A DNA stretch of 64,000 nucleotides from Clostridium_AD frigoriphilum (GTDB lineage Bacteria > Bacillota > Clostridia > Clostridiales > Clostridiaceae). Below are positions 53,021 through 61,316 of the stretch, one piece after another (position 1 is the stretch's first letter; every line of letters begins with the position of its first letter). The DNA lies in NCBI RefSeq assembly GCF_036541405.1, contig NZ_JAZHFS010000007.1, forward strand, positions 62,001 through 126,000, read 5' to 3'. The notes under the pieces were generated by a model, which did no database searches, was not told where the DNA came from, and saw only the letters and a list, made by a program, of their open reading frames with translations. The translations under genes and the position numbers were made by a program.

Positions 53021-53124
53021 TTATTTTTTTAAAATGGATTAAATTCACAGACTTCTATTTGTACAAATCTTAACGCTTAATTCATAAGCTTTAAGCACTT
53101 GCTTAGATTAATATGCAATATAAC

Positions 53125-53298
53125 TTGCTTTTTGTAATAACCTGTGGTAGTATTAAGGAGTACTTAAATGAATAGTGAATAATGAAGCGCAGATATATTT
53201 CAAATATAATTTTTAAAATATAGTATTTTGTTATCAAAATTTTATTGGTTTGTTATTTCAAGTAGTTTAAGAAATAAAATTTCGGAGGTATACATTAT
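53125..53298 (+). promoter_or_regulatory. Promoter and long leader of the second csp gene
   Basis: TTGCTT (53125-53130) and TAGTAT (53148-53153), 17 bases apart, would give an RNA starting near 53160 and so a leader of about 139 nt before the cold-shock gene. Long structured leaders of this size are typical of temperature-controlled csp mRNAs. No gene lies in 53021-53298. Confidence 0.5.
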
Positions 53299-53496
53299 AT
53301 GAATGGTACAGTTAAATGGTTTAATGGTGAAAAAGGATTTGGTTTTATTACAGGAGAAGACGGAGTAGATGTTTTCGCACATTTCTCTCAAATAAATTCA
53401 GATGGTTACAAATCACTTGATGAAGGTCAAAAAGTTTCTTTTGACATAGTTAAAGGACCTAAAGGCCCACAAGCAGAAAATATTACTGTTCTTTAG
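53299..53496 (+). CDS. Cold-shock protein CspA type
   Basis: A 65-residue single cold-shock domain close to consensus: NGTVKWFNGEKGFGFIT (RNP1 KGFGFI), DVFAHFSQI (RNP2) and KGPQAENITVL. It binds RNA and keeps it unfolded at low temperature. CGGAGGTATACATTAT precedes the ATG. It has a long leader and two successive terminators. It is more typical than the csp gene at 16109-16312. Confidence 0.97.
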   Translation: MNGTVKWFNGEKGFGFITGEDGVDVFAHFSQINSDGYKSLDEGQKVSFDIVKGPKGPQAENITVL

Positions 53497-53507
53497 TAGT
53501 AATATTA

Positions 53508-53542
53508 GACCAGTAAATAGGAAACTATTTACTGGTCTTTTT
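53508..53542 (+). terminator. Strong terminator of the csp gene
   Basis: A perfect 13-bp stem (GACCAGTAAATAG with CTATTTACTGGTC), a GAAA tetraloop and five T residues. Confidence 0.95.
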
Positions 53543-53551
53543 GCTTTTTGC

Positions 53552-53597
53552 AAAAGTCATATGCTGTGGTATTATATCACTAGCGTGTGACTTTTTT
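53552..53597 (+). terminator. Second hairpin after csp
   Basis: AAAAGTCA and TGACTTTT enclose an inner imperfect stem (GCTGTGGTAT with ATCACTAGC), followed by TTTT. It looks like a back-up terminator, 15 bases after the first. Confidence 0.62.
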
Positions 53598-53707
53598 AGA
53601 TTACATTTATAAAAAACACTTTATATTAATTTAAAAAGGATTTAATAGAATAATATTGAATCCTTATATATAAAAGTTTTTATATACAAATTTATGGAGG
53701 TGTATAA

Positions 53708-54733
53708 ATGGATAAAATAAAACTCGGAAGAACAAATTTAATGGTTACTAGAAGTAGCTTTGGAGCATTACCAGTTCAGCGGGTGTCTTTTGATGAAGCA
53801 AAGAATATTCTACGAAAAGCATATGATAATGGAATAAACTTCTTTGATACAGCAAGAGCATATTCTGATAGTGAAGAAAAAATAGGTTATTCCCTAGCAG
53901 ATGTTAGAGAAAATATTATAATTGCAACTAAAACCCACGCTAAAGATAGAAAAACTTTACTTGAACATTTGCAGACAAGTCTAAAAAATTTAAAAACAGA
54001 TTATATAGATATATATCAATTACATAACCCTGATGTACTTCCTGATCCGAAAGACCCAGAAGGTCTCTATGCAGGACTTTTGGAGGCTAAGAAAAGGGGC
54101 CTTATTCGTTTTATAGGAATTACAAATCATAAATTGAAAAACGCAATGGATGCAGCAGCTTCAGGACTATATGACACTATACAATTTCCTTTATGTTCTT
54201 TATCTTCAGACGATGATTTGTTGTTAATAAAAGAATGTAAAAAAAGAAATATCGGGCTAATTGCAATGAAGGCTCTCTCAGGAGGTCTAATAACTGATGC
54301 ATCCTCAGCCTTTGCTTTTCTACGTCAATTTGATAATGTTGTACCAATATGGGGAATACAAAGAGAAACTGAGTTAGATGAATTTATAACCCTTGAGAAA
54401 AATCCACCATTATTAGATGATATCATGTGGTCAATTATTAATAAGGATCGTAGTGAGCTTTCAGGCGATTTCTGTCGTGGTTGTGGTTATTGCCTTCCAT
54501 GTCCTGCCGGAATTGAAATTCCTACTTCTGCTCGAATATCACTTCTTCTTAAAAGAGCTCCATATCAAGGATTTTTAGAGGATAGCTTTAAAGAAAAGAT
54601 GGAACTTATAAATAATTGCATAAACTGTGGACACTGTAAAAACCACTGTCCTTATAAGCTTGATACTCCAAATCTTTTAAAAAGAGAACTTAAAAACTAC
54701 TCTGAATTTTATGCTAAGAATAAAAATGTTTAG
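53708..54733 (+). CDS. Aldo/keto reductase with C-terminal 4Fe-4S domain
   Basis: A 341-residue protein fusing an aldo/keto reductase barrel (GINFFDTARAYSDSEEKIGY, KTHAKDRKTL, YIDIYQLHNP) to a C-terminal ferredoxin-like segment with cysteines in CRGCGYCLPCP and CINCGHCKNHCPY. This class is common in anaerobes and is predicted to couple aldehyde or ketone reduction to iron-sulfur electron transfer. GGAGGTGTATAA precedes the ATG. The substrate is unknown. Confidence 0.9.
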   Translation: MDKIKLGRTNLMVTRSSFGALPVQRVSFDEAKNILRKAYDNGINFFDTARAYSDSEEKIGYSLADVRENIIIATKTHAKDRKTLLEHLQTSLKNLKTDYIDIYQLHNPDVLPDPKDPEGLYAGLLEAKKRGLIRFIGITNHKLKNAMDAAASGLYDTIQFPLCSLSSDDDLLLIKECKKRNIGLIAMKALSGGLITDASSAFAFLRQFDNVVPIWGIQRETELDEFITLEKNPPLLDDIMWSIINKDRSELSGDFCRGCGYCLPCPAGIEIPTSARISLLLKRAPYQGFLEDSFKEKMELINNCINCGHCKNHCPYKLDTPNLLKRELKNYSEFYAKNKNV

Positions 54734-54750
54734 TTTAAAAAACTATAAAT

Positions 54751-54800
54751 AAAAAACAGCCTCCCGTCCATTTTATAAAATGGACAGGAGGCTGTTTTTT
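54751..54800. terminator. Bidirectional terminator
   Basis: A very long stem (AAAAAACAGCCTCC paired with GGAGGCTGTTTTTT, continued by GTCCATTTTATAAAATGGAC, one mismatch) between the convergent reductase and GntR genes. Confidence 0.95.
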
Positions 54801-54805
54801 ATCTA

Positions 54806-55492
54806 TTACTCTTTAAAGTACTCAGGATATTCTCTTAGCAATATCATTTTGTCGTCATTTACTTTTGATAAGTGCTCACCAACTATTTTTATACCTAGCT
54901 CACTATCTTTAGCCTTTATTGCATCAATAATGCCTTTATGTTGTGCAACAACAAGATCCATGTTCATACTAGATATTAAATTAAGTGCCCTTATACGATC
55001 AAAATCGCCATTCATAAAATGAATGGCATTGAAAATCCGCTCCTTTTTACATCCCTTAAAAATAAGTTCATGAAATGAATTGTCTAAATTAAATGCAGCG
55101 GTATAGTTATTTTTAAGTACACAAAATTGCTGTTGATTAATATTAGATTCTAAATCAAACAAATAACTCTCTTGAAAATCCTCGCAGGCCAATTCAATAA
55201 CTGCTTGTTCAAGTTTTAACCTCATAAATCGAGCATCTTCAACACGTTTTAAATCAATATAAGAAACTTGAGTACCCTTCTGAGGATAGATTTCTAACAA
55301 TTGCTCAGAAACTAATAATGAAAAAGCTTCCCTAACTGGCGTTCTACTTACATTAAGATTATTTGCAATTTCATTTTCAGAAATACTTTCTCCTGGTTTA
55401 AGATTAAGATCAATAATATTACTTCTTAGCACTCGATAAGTATAATTTTTTATAGTCTCATAAGAGTTTTTCTCTAATAGTTCAATTTTCAT
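54806..55492 (-). CDS. GntR-family regulator with FCD domain
   Basis: A 228-residue regulator. The N-terminal winged helix has PGESISENEIANNLNVSRTP and VREAFSLLVSEQLLEI; the C-terminal all-helical FCD domain has metal-site residues (DNSFHELIFKGC, AQHKGIIDAI, GEHLSKV). FadR/VanR-type members bind small carboxylic acids. It has no close co-directional neighbour; the nearest divergent genes are the cotJ remnants. The start is ATG after a weak AAGGAAAATT. Confidence 0.88.
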   Translation of the reverse strand: MKIELLEKNSYETIKNYTYRVLRSNIIDLNLKPGESISENEIANNLNVSRTPVREAFSLLVSEQLLEIYPQKGTQVSYIDLKRVEDARFMRLKLEQAVIELACEDFQESYLFDLESNINQQQFCVLKNNYTAAFNLDNSFHELIFKGCKKERIFNAIHFMNGDFDRIRALNLISSMNMDLVVAQHKGIIDAIKAKDSELGIKIVGEHLSKVNDDKMILLREYPEYFKE

Positions 55493-55579
55493 AATAAATT
55501 TTCCTTTATTTTAAATTACTTTAGTTTGTATAGCTAGTATGTTAGCACTATATTTTTATATTGTCAACATCAATCCTAA

Positions 55580-55786
55580 TGCACCTTAGCACTGTATTCA
55601 CCATCAAATAATTGTGTACCACAAGAAACTATAATAAAACATGTTAGATTAGCTGCAGCTTACGTTCCTTACCAGAAACTTTGCACAATTTTCTCGCCAT
55701 TAGAAGCGCTTAAAAGAGGAACTGCTTTTCCAGAGCTTTATAGTCCATACGATGGAGAAGACAAAATATCTTCTAATTTAAAATAA
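55580..55786 (+). pseudogene. cotJA remnant without a start codon
   Basis: The open frame from a TAA at 55577 to the stop at 55786 encodes a CotJA-like spore-coat protein: VRLAAAYVPYQKLCTIF, SPLEALKRGTAFPELYSPYD. There is no ATG, GTG or TTG in frame upstream of this domain. The ATG at 55579 is out of frame and reaches a stop after 10 codons. The ribosome site is also absent. CotJA is normally 70-80 residues and begins the cotJABC operon. The gene seems to have lost its start. Confidence 0.72.
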
Positions 55787-55805
55787 AGTAACAAGGAGAG
55801 AACTT

Positions 55806-56084
55806 ATGGAGAGTAAAATGGAGCTTTTAAAACAAATAGTTGCCGGCGAATTTATAAAAGAAGACCTAGCTTTGTACCTTAATACTCATCCAATGGATCA
55901 AGAGGCTCTTGCAAAATATAATTTCTATGTGGTGGAGACAAAAGGATTAAAAGATCACTATGAGATGAATTATGGAATGTTATCTGAACACGATACCCTC
56001 AGCCCTTAACCATGGCGGTGGTCAAGTAATCCATGGCCTTGGGAGACTGAATCAAATTTTAGTCTTAGAAAGGAGGATAAATAA
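55806..56084 (+). pseudogene. cotJB with an in-frame premature stop
   Basis: From the ATG at 55806 (ACAAGGAGAGAACTT) the frame runs 67 codons to TAA at 56007-56009. In the same frame the next codons read PWRWSSNPWPWETESNFS, the tryptophan-rich tail typical of CotJB, ending at 56084. With one sense codon in place of TAA, CotJB would have a normal 92 residues. The domain parts LYLNTHPMDQEALAKYNFYV are well kept. Either a recent nonsense mutation or recoding would explain it; the first is likelier. Confidence 0.8.
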
Positions 56085-56087
56085 TTT

Positions 56088-56366
56088 ATGTGGACATACG
56101 ATAAGTTCTTACAATACCCAGTTAAAATTAAAAATCCAAATCCTGCAATGGCAAAAATAATTATAACTCAATATAGAGGACCAGATGGTGAATTAGGTGC
56201 CTCATTAAGATATCTAAGTCAGCGATTTCCCATGATTACTCCTCAAGCAATATCAACATGTAATGATATTGGAACTGAGGAATTGGCTCATTTAGAAATG
56301 CTTGGTGAATCTCTTAGAATCGTTCAAGATTACTTACAAGAACCTCGGCTATTTACAATGAAATAA
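56088..56366 (+). pseudogene. cotJC with an internal deletion (Mn-catalase-like)
   Basis: CotJC is a manganese-catalase-like spore coat protein of about 190-200 residues. Here the frame has only 92: the N-terminal 71 (MWTYDKFLQYPVKIKNPNPA to EELAHLEM, with the first metal ligands) are joined to GESLRIVQDYLQEPRLF, which resembles the family's extreme C-terminus. About 100 residues containing the other metal ligands are missing without loss of frame. The AAAGGAGG site is intact. Activity is not expected. Confidence 0.75.
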
Positions 56367-56389
56367 TAGCACAAATACCACATATTAAC

Positions 56390-56432
56390 AAAAGAGAAAA
56401 TGTAGATAAATAAAATCTGTGTTTTCTCTTTT
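56390..56432 (+). terminator. Terminator of the cotJ region
   Basis: AAAAGAGAAAA and TTTTCTCTTTT form the outer stem, with an inner AGAT/ATCT, followed by ATTAATTT. Confidence 0.8.
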
Positions 56433-56527
56433 ATTAATTTAGATGACTCTAGAGTTAGGTTTATTTATGTTAATTTCATGTGTGTGATATAATAAAAAGG
56501 TTAGTATATATATTGGGAGATGATTGA

Positions 56528-57985
56528 ATGATAAAAGAAAACATTAACGATTATAATTTAAGTAGTGAGTTATTAAAAGCAATTAGCTTGTTAAATTTCA
56601 AGGATTTTACAAACGTTCAAAAACAGGTTATACCTGCTGTGCTAGCACAAAAGGATGTAGTAGTAAAATCCAAAACCGGAAGTGGAAAAACAGCAGCGTA
56701 TGGCATTCCCCTTTGTCAGTTAGTTGATTGGGAGGAAAATAAACCTCAGGCATTAGTAATTACACCAACAAGAGAACTCGCTATCCAAGTCAAAGAAGAT
56801 ATTTTTAATATAGGTAGGTTTAAAAGACTTAAAGTATGTGCAGTTTATGGAAAGTCGCCTTTCACCGATCAAAAAAAAGAACTTAAACAAAAAACACATG
56901 TAGTGGTTGGAACCCCTGGTCGCATTATGGATCATATAGAAAAAGGTACATTTGACACATCGAATATAAAATATCTTGTAATAGATGAAGCAGACGAAAT
57001 GCTTAATATGGGATTCGTAGATCAAATAGAATCAATATTAAGTGGCTTATCAAAAGACCGTGTAACCATGTTATTGTCAGCTACAATGCCAAAAGACATA
57101 CATAGTTTATGTAACAGATATATGAAAGATCCTATATATATTGAAATAGAGGATGAAAATAAAGCATCCGATAATATACTTCAAGAACAATATAACGTAC
57201 ATGAATTTGATAAAATAGATCTTTTAAGTGATTTAACCATTGTTGAAAACCCAGATAGTTGCATAATATTTTGCAATACAAAAGTTAAGGTAGATTCAGT
57301 TTATAACGACCTAATAGACCTCGAGTATACTTGCAAAAAAATACATGGGGGAATGGAACAAAGTGATAGATTAAGAGTGATGAATGATTTTAAGAAGGGT
57401 TATTTTAGATACCTTGTAGCTACAGATGTTGCAGCTCGTGGTATAGATATAGATAACATTACACTTGTAATTAATTATGATATCCCAGAGGACAAGGAAA
57501 GTTATGTCCATAGAATAGGAAGAACTGGTCGTATAGGTAAGATGGGCCGTGCTATTACTTTCGTAACAAATCGTGATAATAGATTTTTGTATGATATAGA
57601 GCAGTATATTGGTAAAGAAATTCCTTTGAAGGAAAGACCTGAATCTGAAATCGTAAATAATGCCAAAGAGGAATTTATTAATAAAATGGATACAAGACCT
57701 GTTCTTAAAGAATCAAAAGGAGCAGAACTCAGCAAAGAAATTATGAAATTACATATTAATGCAGGTAAAAAGACTAAGATGAGAGCAATGGATATCGTAG
57801 GTACCCTTTGCAGTATCGAAGGAATAACTAAAGATGATATAGGAATCATCAATATAATCGATATATCTACTTTTGTAGAAATATTAAATAATAAAGGTGA
57901 ATTAGTGTTTAAAGCTCTACAAGATACACCAATAAAAGGAAGACTACGCACAGTAAGTAAGGAAATATTAGCAGACAGATATTAA
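56528..57985 (+). CDS. dbpA: DEAD-box RNA helicase DbpA/YxiN type
   Basis: A 485-residue ATP-dependent RNA helicase. Q motif in LLNFKDFTNVQKQVIP, motif I KSKTGSGKTAAYG, Ia PTRELAIQ, motif II VIDEADEMLNMGF, motif III SAT, motif V ARGIDI and motif VI HRIGRTGRIG. The C-terminal region (410-485) matches the DbpA RNA-binding domain, with LHINAGKKTKMRAMDIVGTL and DISTFVEILNNKG, which binds hairpin 92 of 23S rRNA. It acts in large-subunit assembly. ATTGGGAGATGATTG precedes the ATG. Confidence 0.94.
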   Translation: MIKENINDYNLSSELLKAISLLNFKDFTNVQKQVIPAVLAQKDVVVKSKTGSGKTAAYGIPLCQLVDWEENKPQALVITPTRELAIQVKEDIFNIGRFKRLKVCAVYGKSPFTDQKKELKQKTHVVVGTPGRIMDHIEKGTFDTSNIKYLVIDEADEMLNMGFVDQIESILSGLSKDRVTMLLSATMPKDIHSLCNRYMKDPIYIEIEDENKASDNILQEQYNVHEFDKIDLLSDLTIVENPDSCIIFCNTKVKVDSVYNDLIDLEYTCKKIHGGMEQSDRLRVMNDFKKGYFRYLVATDVAARGIDIDNITLVINYDIPEDKESYVHRIGRTGRIGKMGRAITFVTNRDNRFLYDIEQYIGKEIPLKERPESEIVNNAKEEFINKMDTRPVLKESKGAELSKEIMKLHINAGKKTKMRAMDIVGTLCSIEGITKDDIGIINIIDISTFVEILNNKGELVFKALQDTPIKGRLRTVSKEILADRY

Positions 57986-57991
57986 TATCTT

Positions 57992-58044
57992 AGTACCTAT
58001 AGAATAGACACTTTTAAAAGAAGTGTAAAACTCTACTGGGTACT
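57992..58044. terminator. Structured terminator between convergent genes
   Basis: AGTACC and GGTACT enclose TAGA/TCTA and an inner CACTT/AAGTG hairpin, with TTATTTATTT on the plus strand. It lies between dbpA and the XRE gene and serves both weakly. Confidence 0.6.
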
Positions 58045-58269
58045 TTATTTATTTAGGATGAGCTCATCGCCTTTGAATTCTAAAATATCCCCTGGCTGAC
58101 ATTTAAGCTCACTACATATAGCCTCAAGGGTTGAGAATCTTATTGCCTTTGCCTTATTGGTTTTTAATATAGATAAATTTGAATTTGTAATTCCTACTCT
58201 AATTGCAAGATCCGATAAATTAATCTTCCTTTTTGCCATCATTACATCTAGATTCACTATTATTGCCAT
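58045..58269 (-). CDS. XRE-family regulator (YozG-like)
   Basis: A 74-residue Cro/CI-type DNA-binding protein from the ATG at 58269 (GAGGTGAAATAC upstream). The helix-turn-helix is KINLSDLAIRVGITNSNLSI, and FSTLEAICSELKCQPGDILE is the standard last helix of YozG-like regulators. It lies downstream of a DUF2975 membrane protein gene, the usual pair in Firmicutes, and probably regulates both. Confidence 0.88.
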   Translation of the reverse strand: MAIIVNLDVMMAKRKINLSDLAIRVGITNSNLSILKTNKAKAIRFSTLEAICSELKCQPGDILEFKGDELILNK

Positions 58270-58304
58270 GTATTTCACCTCAATTTATTGATATATGTAA
58301 TTAT

Positions 58305-58799
58305 CTATATAGTTAAGTCATTTTCTTCTTTAACTTCAATCGCCTGCTTAAAAACCTTAGAAAGAATTAATGTAAAACAACCTGCAAAGAAAAAAATTAT
58401 AAACTCAATATCTGTGTGTATTCCACTAGCATCTATTTCTATTAACTTAAAATTTAAAAATTGATTGTTAATAAAAAAATTGACCACATAACAACCTGAA
58501 ACTGTAAAACACGATATAGCAACATTTCTTAAACTTTTAACATTTTTCCATACGAAAGGCGTCATTTTAACCAATGAATTTATAATACATCTAAGATAAT
58601 ACATTATACAAAGCAATGCAAAACCACCTAGAACAAATAGAGTACATGTAACAATATTTTTAGGATTAAATAAATTTGTTTGCTCAATTATCAAGGCCTT
58701 TCTCAGTATAAATAAATATACAATAAAACCTGTGATGATTAAAAGATCTAACATTAATTTTAATAAAGATGATAAAGAAGTTTTCCCATAATACTTCAT
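58305..58799 (-). CDS. DUF2975 membrane protein
   Basis: A 164-residue membrane protein with four helices (near 15-35, 50-75, 95-110 and 135-153), as in DUF2975. The ATG at 58799 follows GGAGGAAATTTTT; an earlier in-frame ATG at 58814 overlaps that site. Such proteins are nearly always next to a small XRE regulator, as here. Function unknown, possibly regulating the adjacent repressor from the membrane. Confidence 0.85.
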   Translation of the reverse strand: MKYYGKTSLSSLLKLMLDLLIITGFIVYLFILRKALIIEQTNLFNPKNIVTCTLFVLGGFALLCIMYYLRCIINSLVKMTPFVWKNVKSLRNVAISCFTVSGCYVVNFFINNQFLNFKLIEIDASGIHTDIEFIIFFFAGCFTLILSKVFKQAIEVKEENDLTI

Positions 58800-58869
58800 A
58801 AAAATTTCCTCCATAACTTATATAAACTTTAAAATAATATTATCACATTAATTTTCTTTTTACAATATA

Positions 58870-58892
58870 GATTCACTGTTTATCAATGAATC
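58870..58892. promoter_or_regulatory. Inverted repeat upstream of the DUF2975/XRE pair
   Basis: GATTCACTG and CAATGAATC (one mismatch) are separated by TTTAT. It lies about 75 bases before the DUF2975 start and could be the operator of the XRE repressor. Confidence 0.4.
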
Positions 58893-59002
58893 CATACTGC
58901 AAAACATAAATTCACTCCATAAAGCATTAATTTACCATTCAGCTTTATTTAAATAAAAGTAATAATTAATATTTCAAAGAATATATTATAAAATAACACA
59001 AA

Positions 59003-59040
59003 TTACAATTGTAAACTAAATCTTATAATTACAGTTGTAA
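59003..59040 (+). promoter_or_regulatory. Two BlaI-like operator boxes around the blaI promoter
   Basis: TTACAATTGTAA (59003-59014) and TTACAGTTGTAA (59029-59040) are dyads matching the TACA-N2-TGTA core of BlaI/MecI operators. A -10 TATAAT lies at 59024-59029. The first box covers the weak -35 and the second covers the start point, the classical layout of bla and mec promoters. No further box was seen between the M56 receptor and spoIIP genes. Confidence 0.82.
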
Positions 59041-59061
59041 TTTAAATGGGGTGATATATCA

Positions 59062-59445
59062 ATGTATAAAATGTCCAAAATATCAAATGCTGAATGGGAG
59101 ATAATGAAAATAATATGGAATAATTCTGAAATTTCATCAATCAATATTATAAAAGAATTAAAGGATAAATCTGAGTGGAAACCAGCTACAGTTAAAAGTT
59201 TGATTAATAGATTATTAAATAAAAATATAATTGGATTTAATAAATTAGGTTATGAATATTTATATTATCCTTTGGTCTCAGAAGATGAGTGTATAAAGCT
59301 GGAAAGTTTTTCATTTGTTAATAAAGTATTTAATGGTTCTATTAAATCCATGCTTTTGACCTTCGCCCAATCAGAAGAGTTATCTGAATTAGATATAAAA
59401 GAATTAAAAGACATACTAAATGAATCAAGTAAAACGAAAGGTTGA
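59062..59445 (+). CDS. BlaI/MecI-family repressor
   Basis: A 127-residue winged-helix repressor: KISNAEWEIMKIIWNNSEIS, KPATVKSLINRLLNKNIIGF and a C-terminal dimerisation part. In staphylococci such repressors are cut by the BlaR1/MecR1 system when beta-lactam binds. The site AATGGGGTGATATATCA precedes the ATG. The stop overlaps the next start by four bases (ATGA-type). The promoter carries two matching operators, so it is expected to repress itself, the receptor and spoIIP. Confidence 0.93.
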   Translation: MYKMSKISNAEWEIMKIIWNNSEISSINIIKELKDKSEWKPATVKSLINRLLNKNIIGFNKLGYEYLYYPLVSEDECIKLESFSFVNKVFNGSIKSMLLTFAQSEELSELDIKELKDILNESSKTKG

Positions 59446-61205
59446 TATATATGATTTTTTTAAATGTTTTTGAAGTCATTATACTTTCCTCTCTAATTGG
59501 TAGCTTAATTGTACTAATGATATTAATTATTAAAGGAATACTTAAGAATAAATTGAATTTTACTTTTCATTATTATATATGGTTAATACTAATTATAAAA
59601 TTAATAATCCCTTTTGGCCCACAAAACTCTTTAAATGTTTCTAATTTATATACCAAATTTCATGTACAGAGTACTACACATAAAAGCACACAACTAATAC
59701 AAACAAATTCTTCAAGAGAAATTACAAATGTTACTTTAAGTCATTCAAAACTAACAAGTACCAATCCTTCTTCAAATGAAAATCTAACAAGTAAAACTAT
59801 AAATCCACCTTTAAAATACAAAGTTAATATTGAAATTTTATTTTGTTTTATATGGATGTTTGGTTCTTTATTATCACTTTGTATATTAATTATGGGATAT
59901 AAAAAGCTAAATAACATTATTAGAACTTCTATAAAAAACATAAATAATTCGCAAGAAATAATTCTAAATAAATGCACTAAAGCTATGAATATAAGCACTG
60001 ATATAAAATTGTTATACTCTGAGAAAGTAAGTAGTCCTTCTTTATGTGGATTGATTAATCCCAAAATAATAATTCCAGCTAGAATAGCCGACAATGTTTG
60101 TGATAAAGAATTCAAATATATTATAATGCATGAATTAACCCATTTCAAAAATAAGGATATATTGATAAATTGGGCTATTACTTTATTGTCCGTAATCTAC
60201 TGGTTTAATCCCATCTTACTATATGCTTTTCATAAAATGAGACAAGATTGTGAAATATCCTGTGATGGTAAAGTTATTTCTTATTTAGGCATTGGTGAAA
60301 ATATACAATACGGAAATACAATAATAAAGGTATTGGAGCTAGGTGGCAAAAATAATAGACTTATTGGAACTACTTCAATGATTTTAAATAGTTTGGAAAT
60401 GAAGAGGAGGATTATTATGATTTCAAAATATAAAAAAATAAATATTAAAGGTATATTATTGGGTGCTATCGCTTTTGTTATTATCGGCAGCCTAGGAATC
60501 GCATTAAATACTTCAAACGTAATTTCAGATAAAAATGTTGCTAAAGCAACAACATTACAAGCAAACGTACCAATAACTGCTTCTAAAAAAATAGTTGATA
60601 CAACATTAAGTTCAGCGGTATCCTCTGCTAAAAAAAAGTCATCAAGTGATAACACGAATTCTATAGTACCATTTTTAGCTGATATAATAATATACAATAG
60701 TCACCCTAATGAAACCTACCCCTCTGGAATGAAAATAACTGATGTAGGTGCTTTAATAAATGCTAAACTTCTTAAAGAAGGCTTTAATAGTCATTTTATA
60801 AAAATTGATCAGCCTGTGAATTATAATAACTCATATCAAGTTGCACGTAGTATAATAACAAAAAATGTAAGTAATTATTCAAATGCTATCTTATTAGATA
60901 TTCATCGAGATTCAGCAGTAAACACCACAAATCAACTCCAATTTGTACTCACTAAAAATAATCCTCGTTATGAAGCAAATAAAAAATTCGTTGATGGCTT
61001 ATTAGAAAATATTAAAGATTCAAATGACGTTAAAACAGGAATATACTTTTATGAAGATGGAATATCATATTTCAATGAAGATTTATCTAACAGTTCAGCA
61101 CTTATTGAGCTTGGAAATACTACGTCCAGTGACGGTGATATTAATGCTTGTGTAAAAGCACTTGTTTTCGCATTAAAGAATACTCAAAAGGTTTTACCCA
61201 ACTAG
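59442..61205 (+). CDS. BlaR1-like M56 receptor with SpoIIP-like outer domain
   Basis: A 587-residue fusion. Helices lie at about 7-32, 41-59, 130-152 and 338-356, with a cytoplasmic M56 zinc protease between helix three and four: SSPSLCGLINPKIIIPA near 198 and the HELTH zinc motif at 230-234. In BlaR1 the C-terminal outside domain is a penicillin-binding sensor; here residues 411-587 resemble SpoIIP amidase/endopeptidase instead (IIIYNSHPNETY, LLDIHRDSAVN, ALIELGNTTS). His421, Glu424, His488 and Glu556 match SpoIIP positions, but the first His of the HSH motif is Asn419. It probably senses peptidoglycan and cleaves or signals to the BlaI-type repressor. Confidence 0.82.
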   Translation: MIYMIFLNVFEVIILSSLIGSLIVLMILIIKGILKNKLNFTFHYYIWLILIIKLIIPFGPQNSLNVSNLYTKFHVQSTTHKSTQLIQTNSSREITNVTLSHSKLTSTNPSSNENLTSKTINPPLKYKVNIEILFCFIWMFGSLLSLCILIMGYKKLNNIIRTSIKNINNSQEIILNKCTKAMNISTDIKLLYSEKVSSPSLCGLINPKIIIPARIADNVCDKEFKYIIMHELTHFKNKDILINWAITLLSVIYWFNPILLYAFHKMRQDCEISCDGKVISYLGIGENIQYGNTIIKVLELGGKNNRLIGTTSMILNSLEMKRRIIMISKYKKINIKGILLGAIAFVIIGSLGIALNTSNVISDKNVAKATTLQANVPITASKKIVDTTLSSAVSSAKKKSSSDNTNSIVPFLADIIIYNSHPNETYPSGMKITDVGALINAKLLKEGFNSHFIKIDQPVNYNNSYQVARSIITKNVSNYSNAILLDIHRDSAVNTTNQLQFVLTKNNPRYEANKKFVDGLLENIKDSNDVKTGIYFYEDGISYFNEDLSNSSALIELGNTTSSDGDINACVKALVFALKNTQKVLPN

Positions 61206-61316
61206 TATATCCGTTTGGATATATTAGAATATAAATACATTAATAAATACTATATTGTAGCAAAAGAATAAAACCTAATAAACAGATTATTAAATGCAAA
61301 TGTGGGGGGGATAAAT

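Noticed and set aside
55972..56160. Open frame overlapping cotJB and cotJC
   Set aside because: It is out of frame with both coat genes and arises from the cotJB/cotJC junction; it shows no domain of its own.
61206..61316. BlaI box or sporulation promoter before spoIIP
   Set aside because: Only a loose TAC-N6-GTA arrangement and a weak hairpin were found; no confident BlaI box and no clear sigma-E-type -35/-10 pair.
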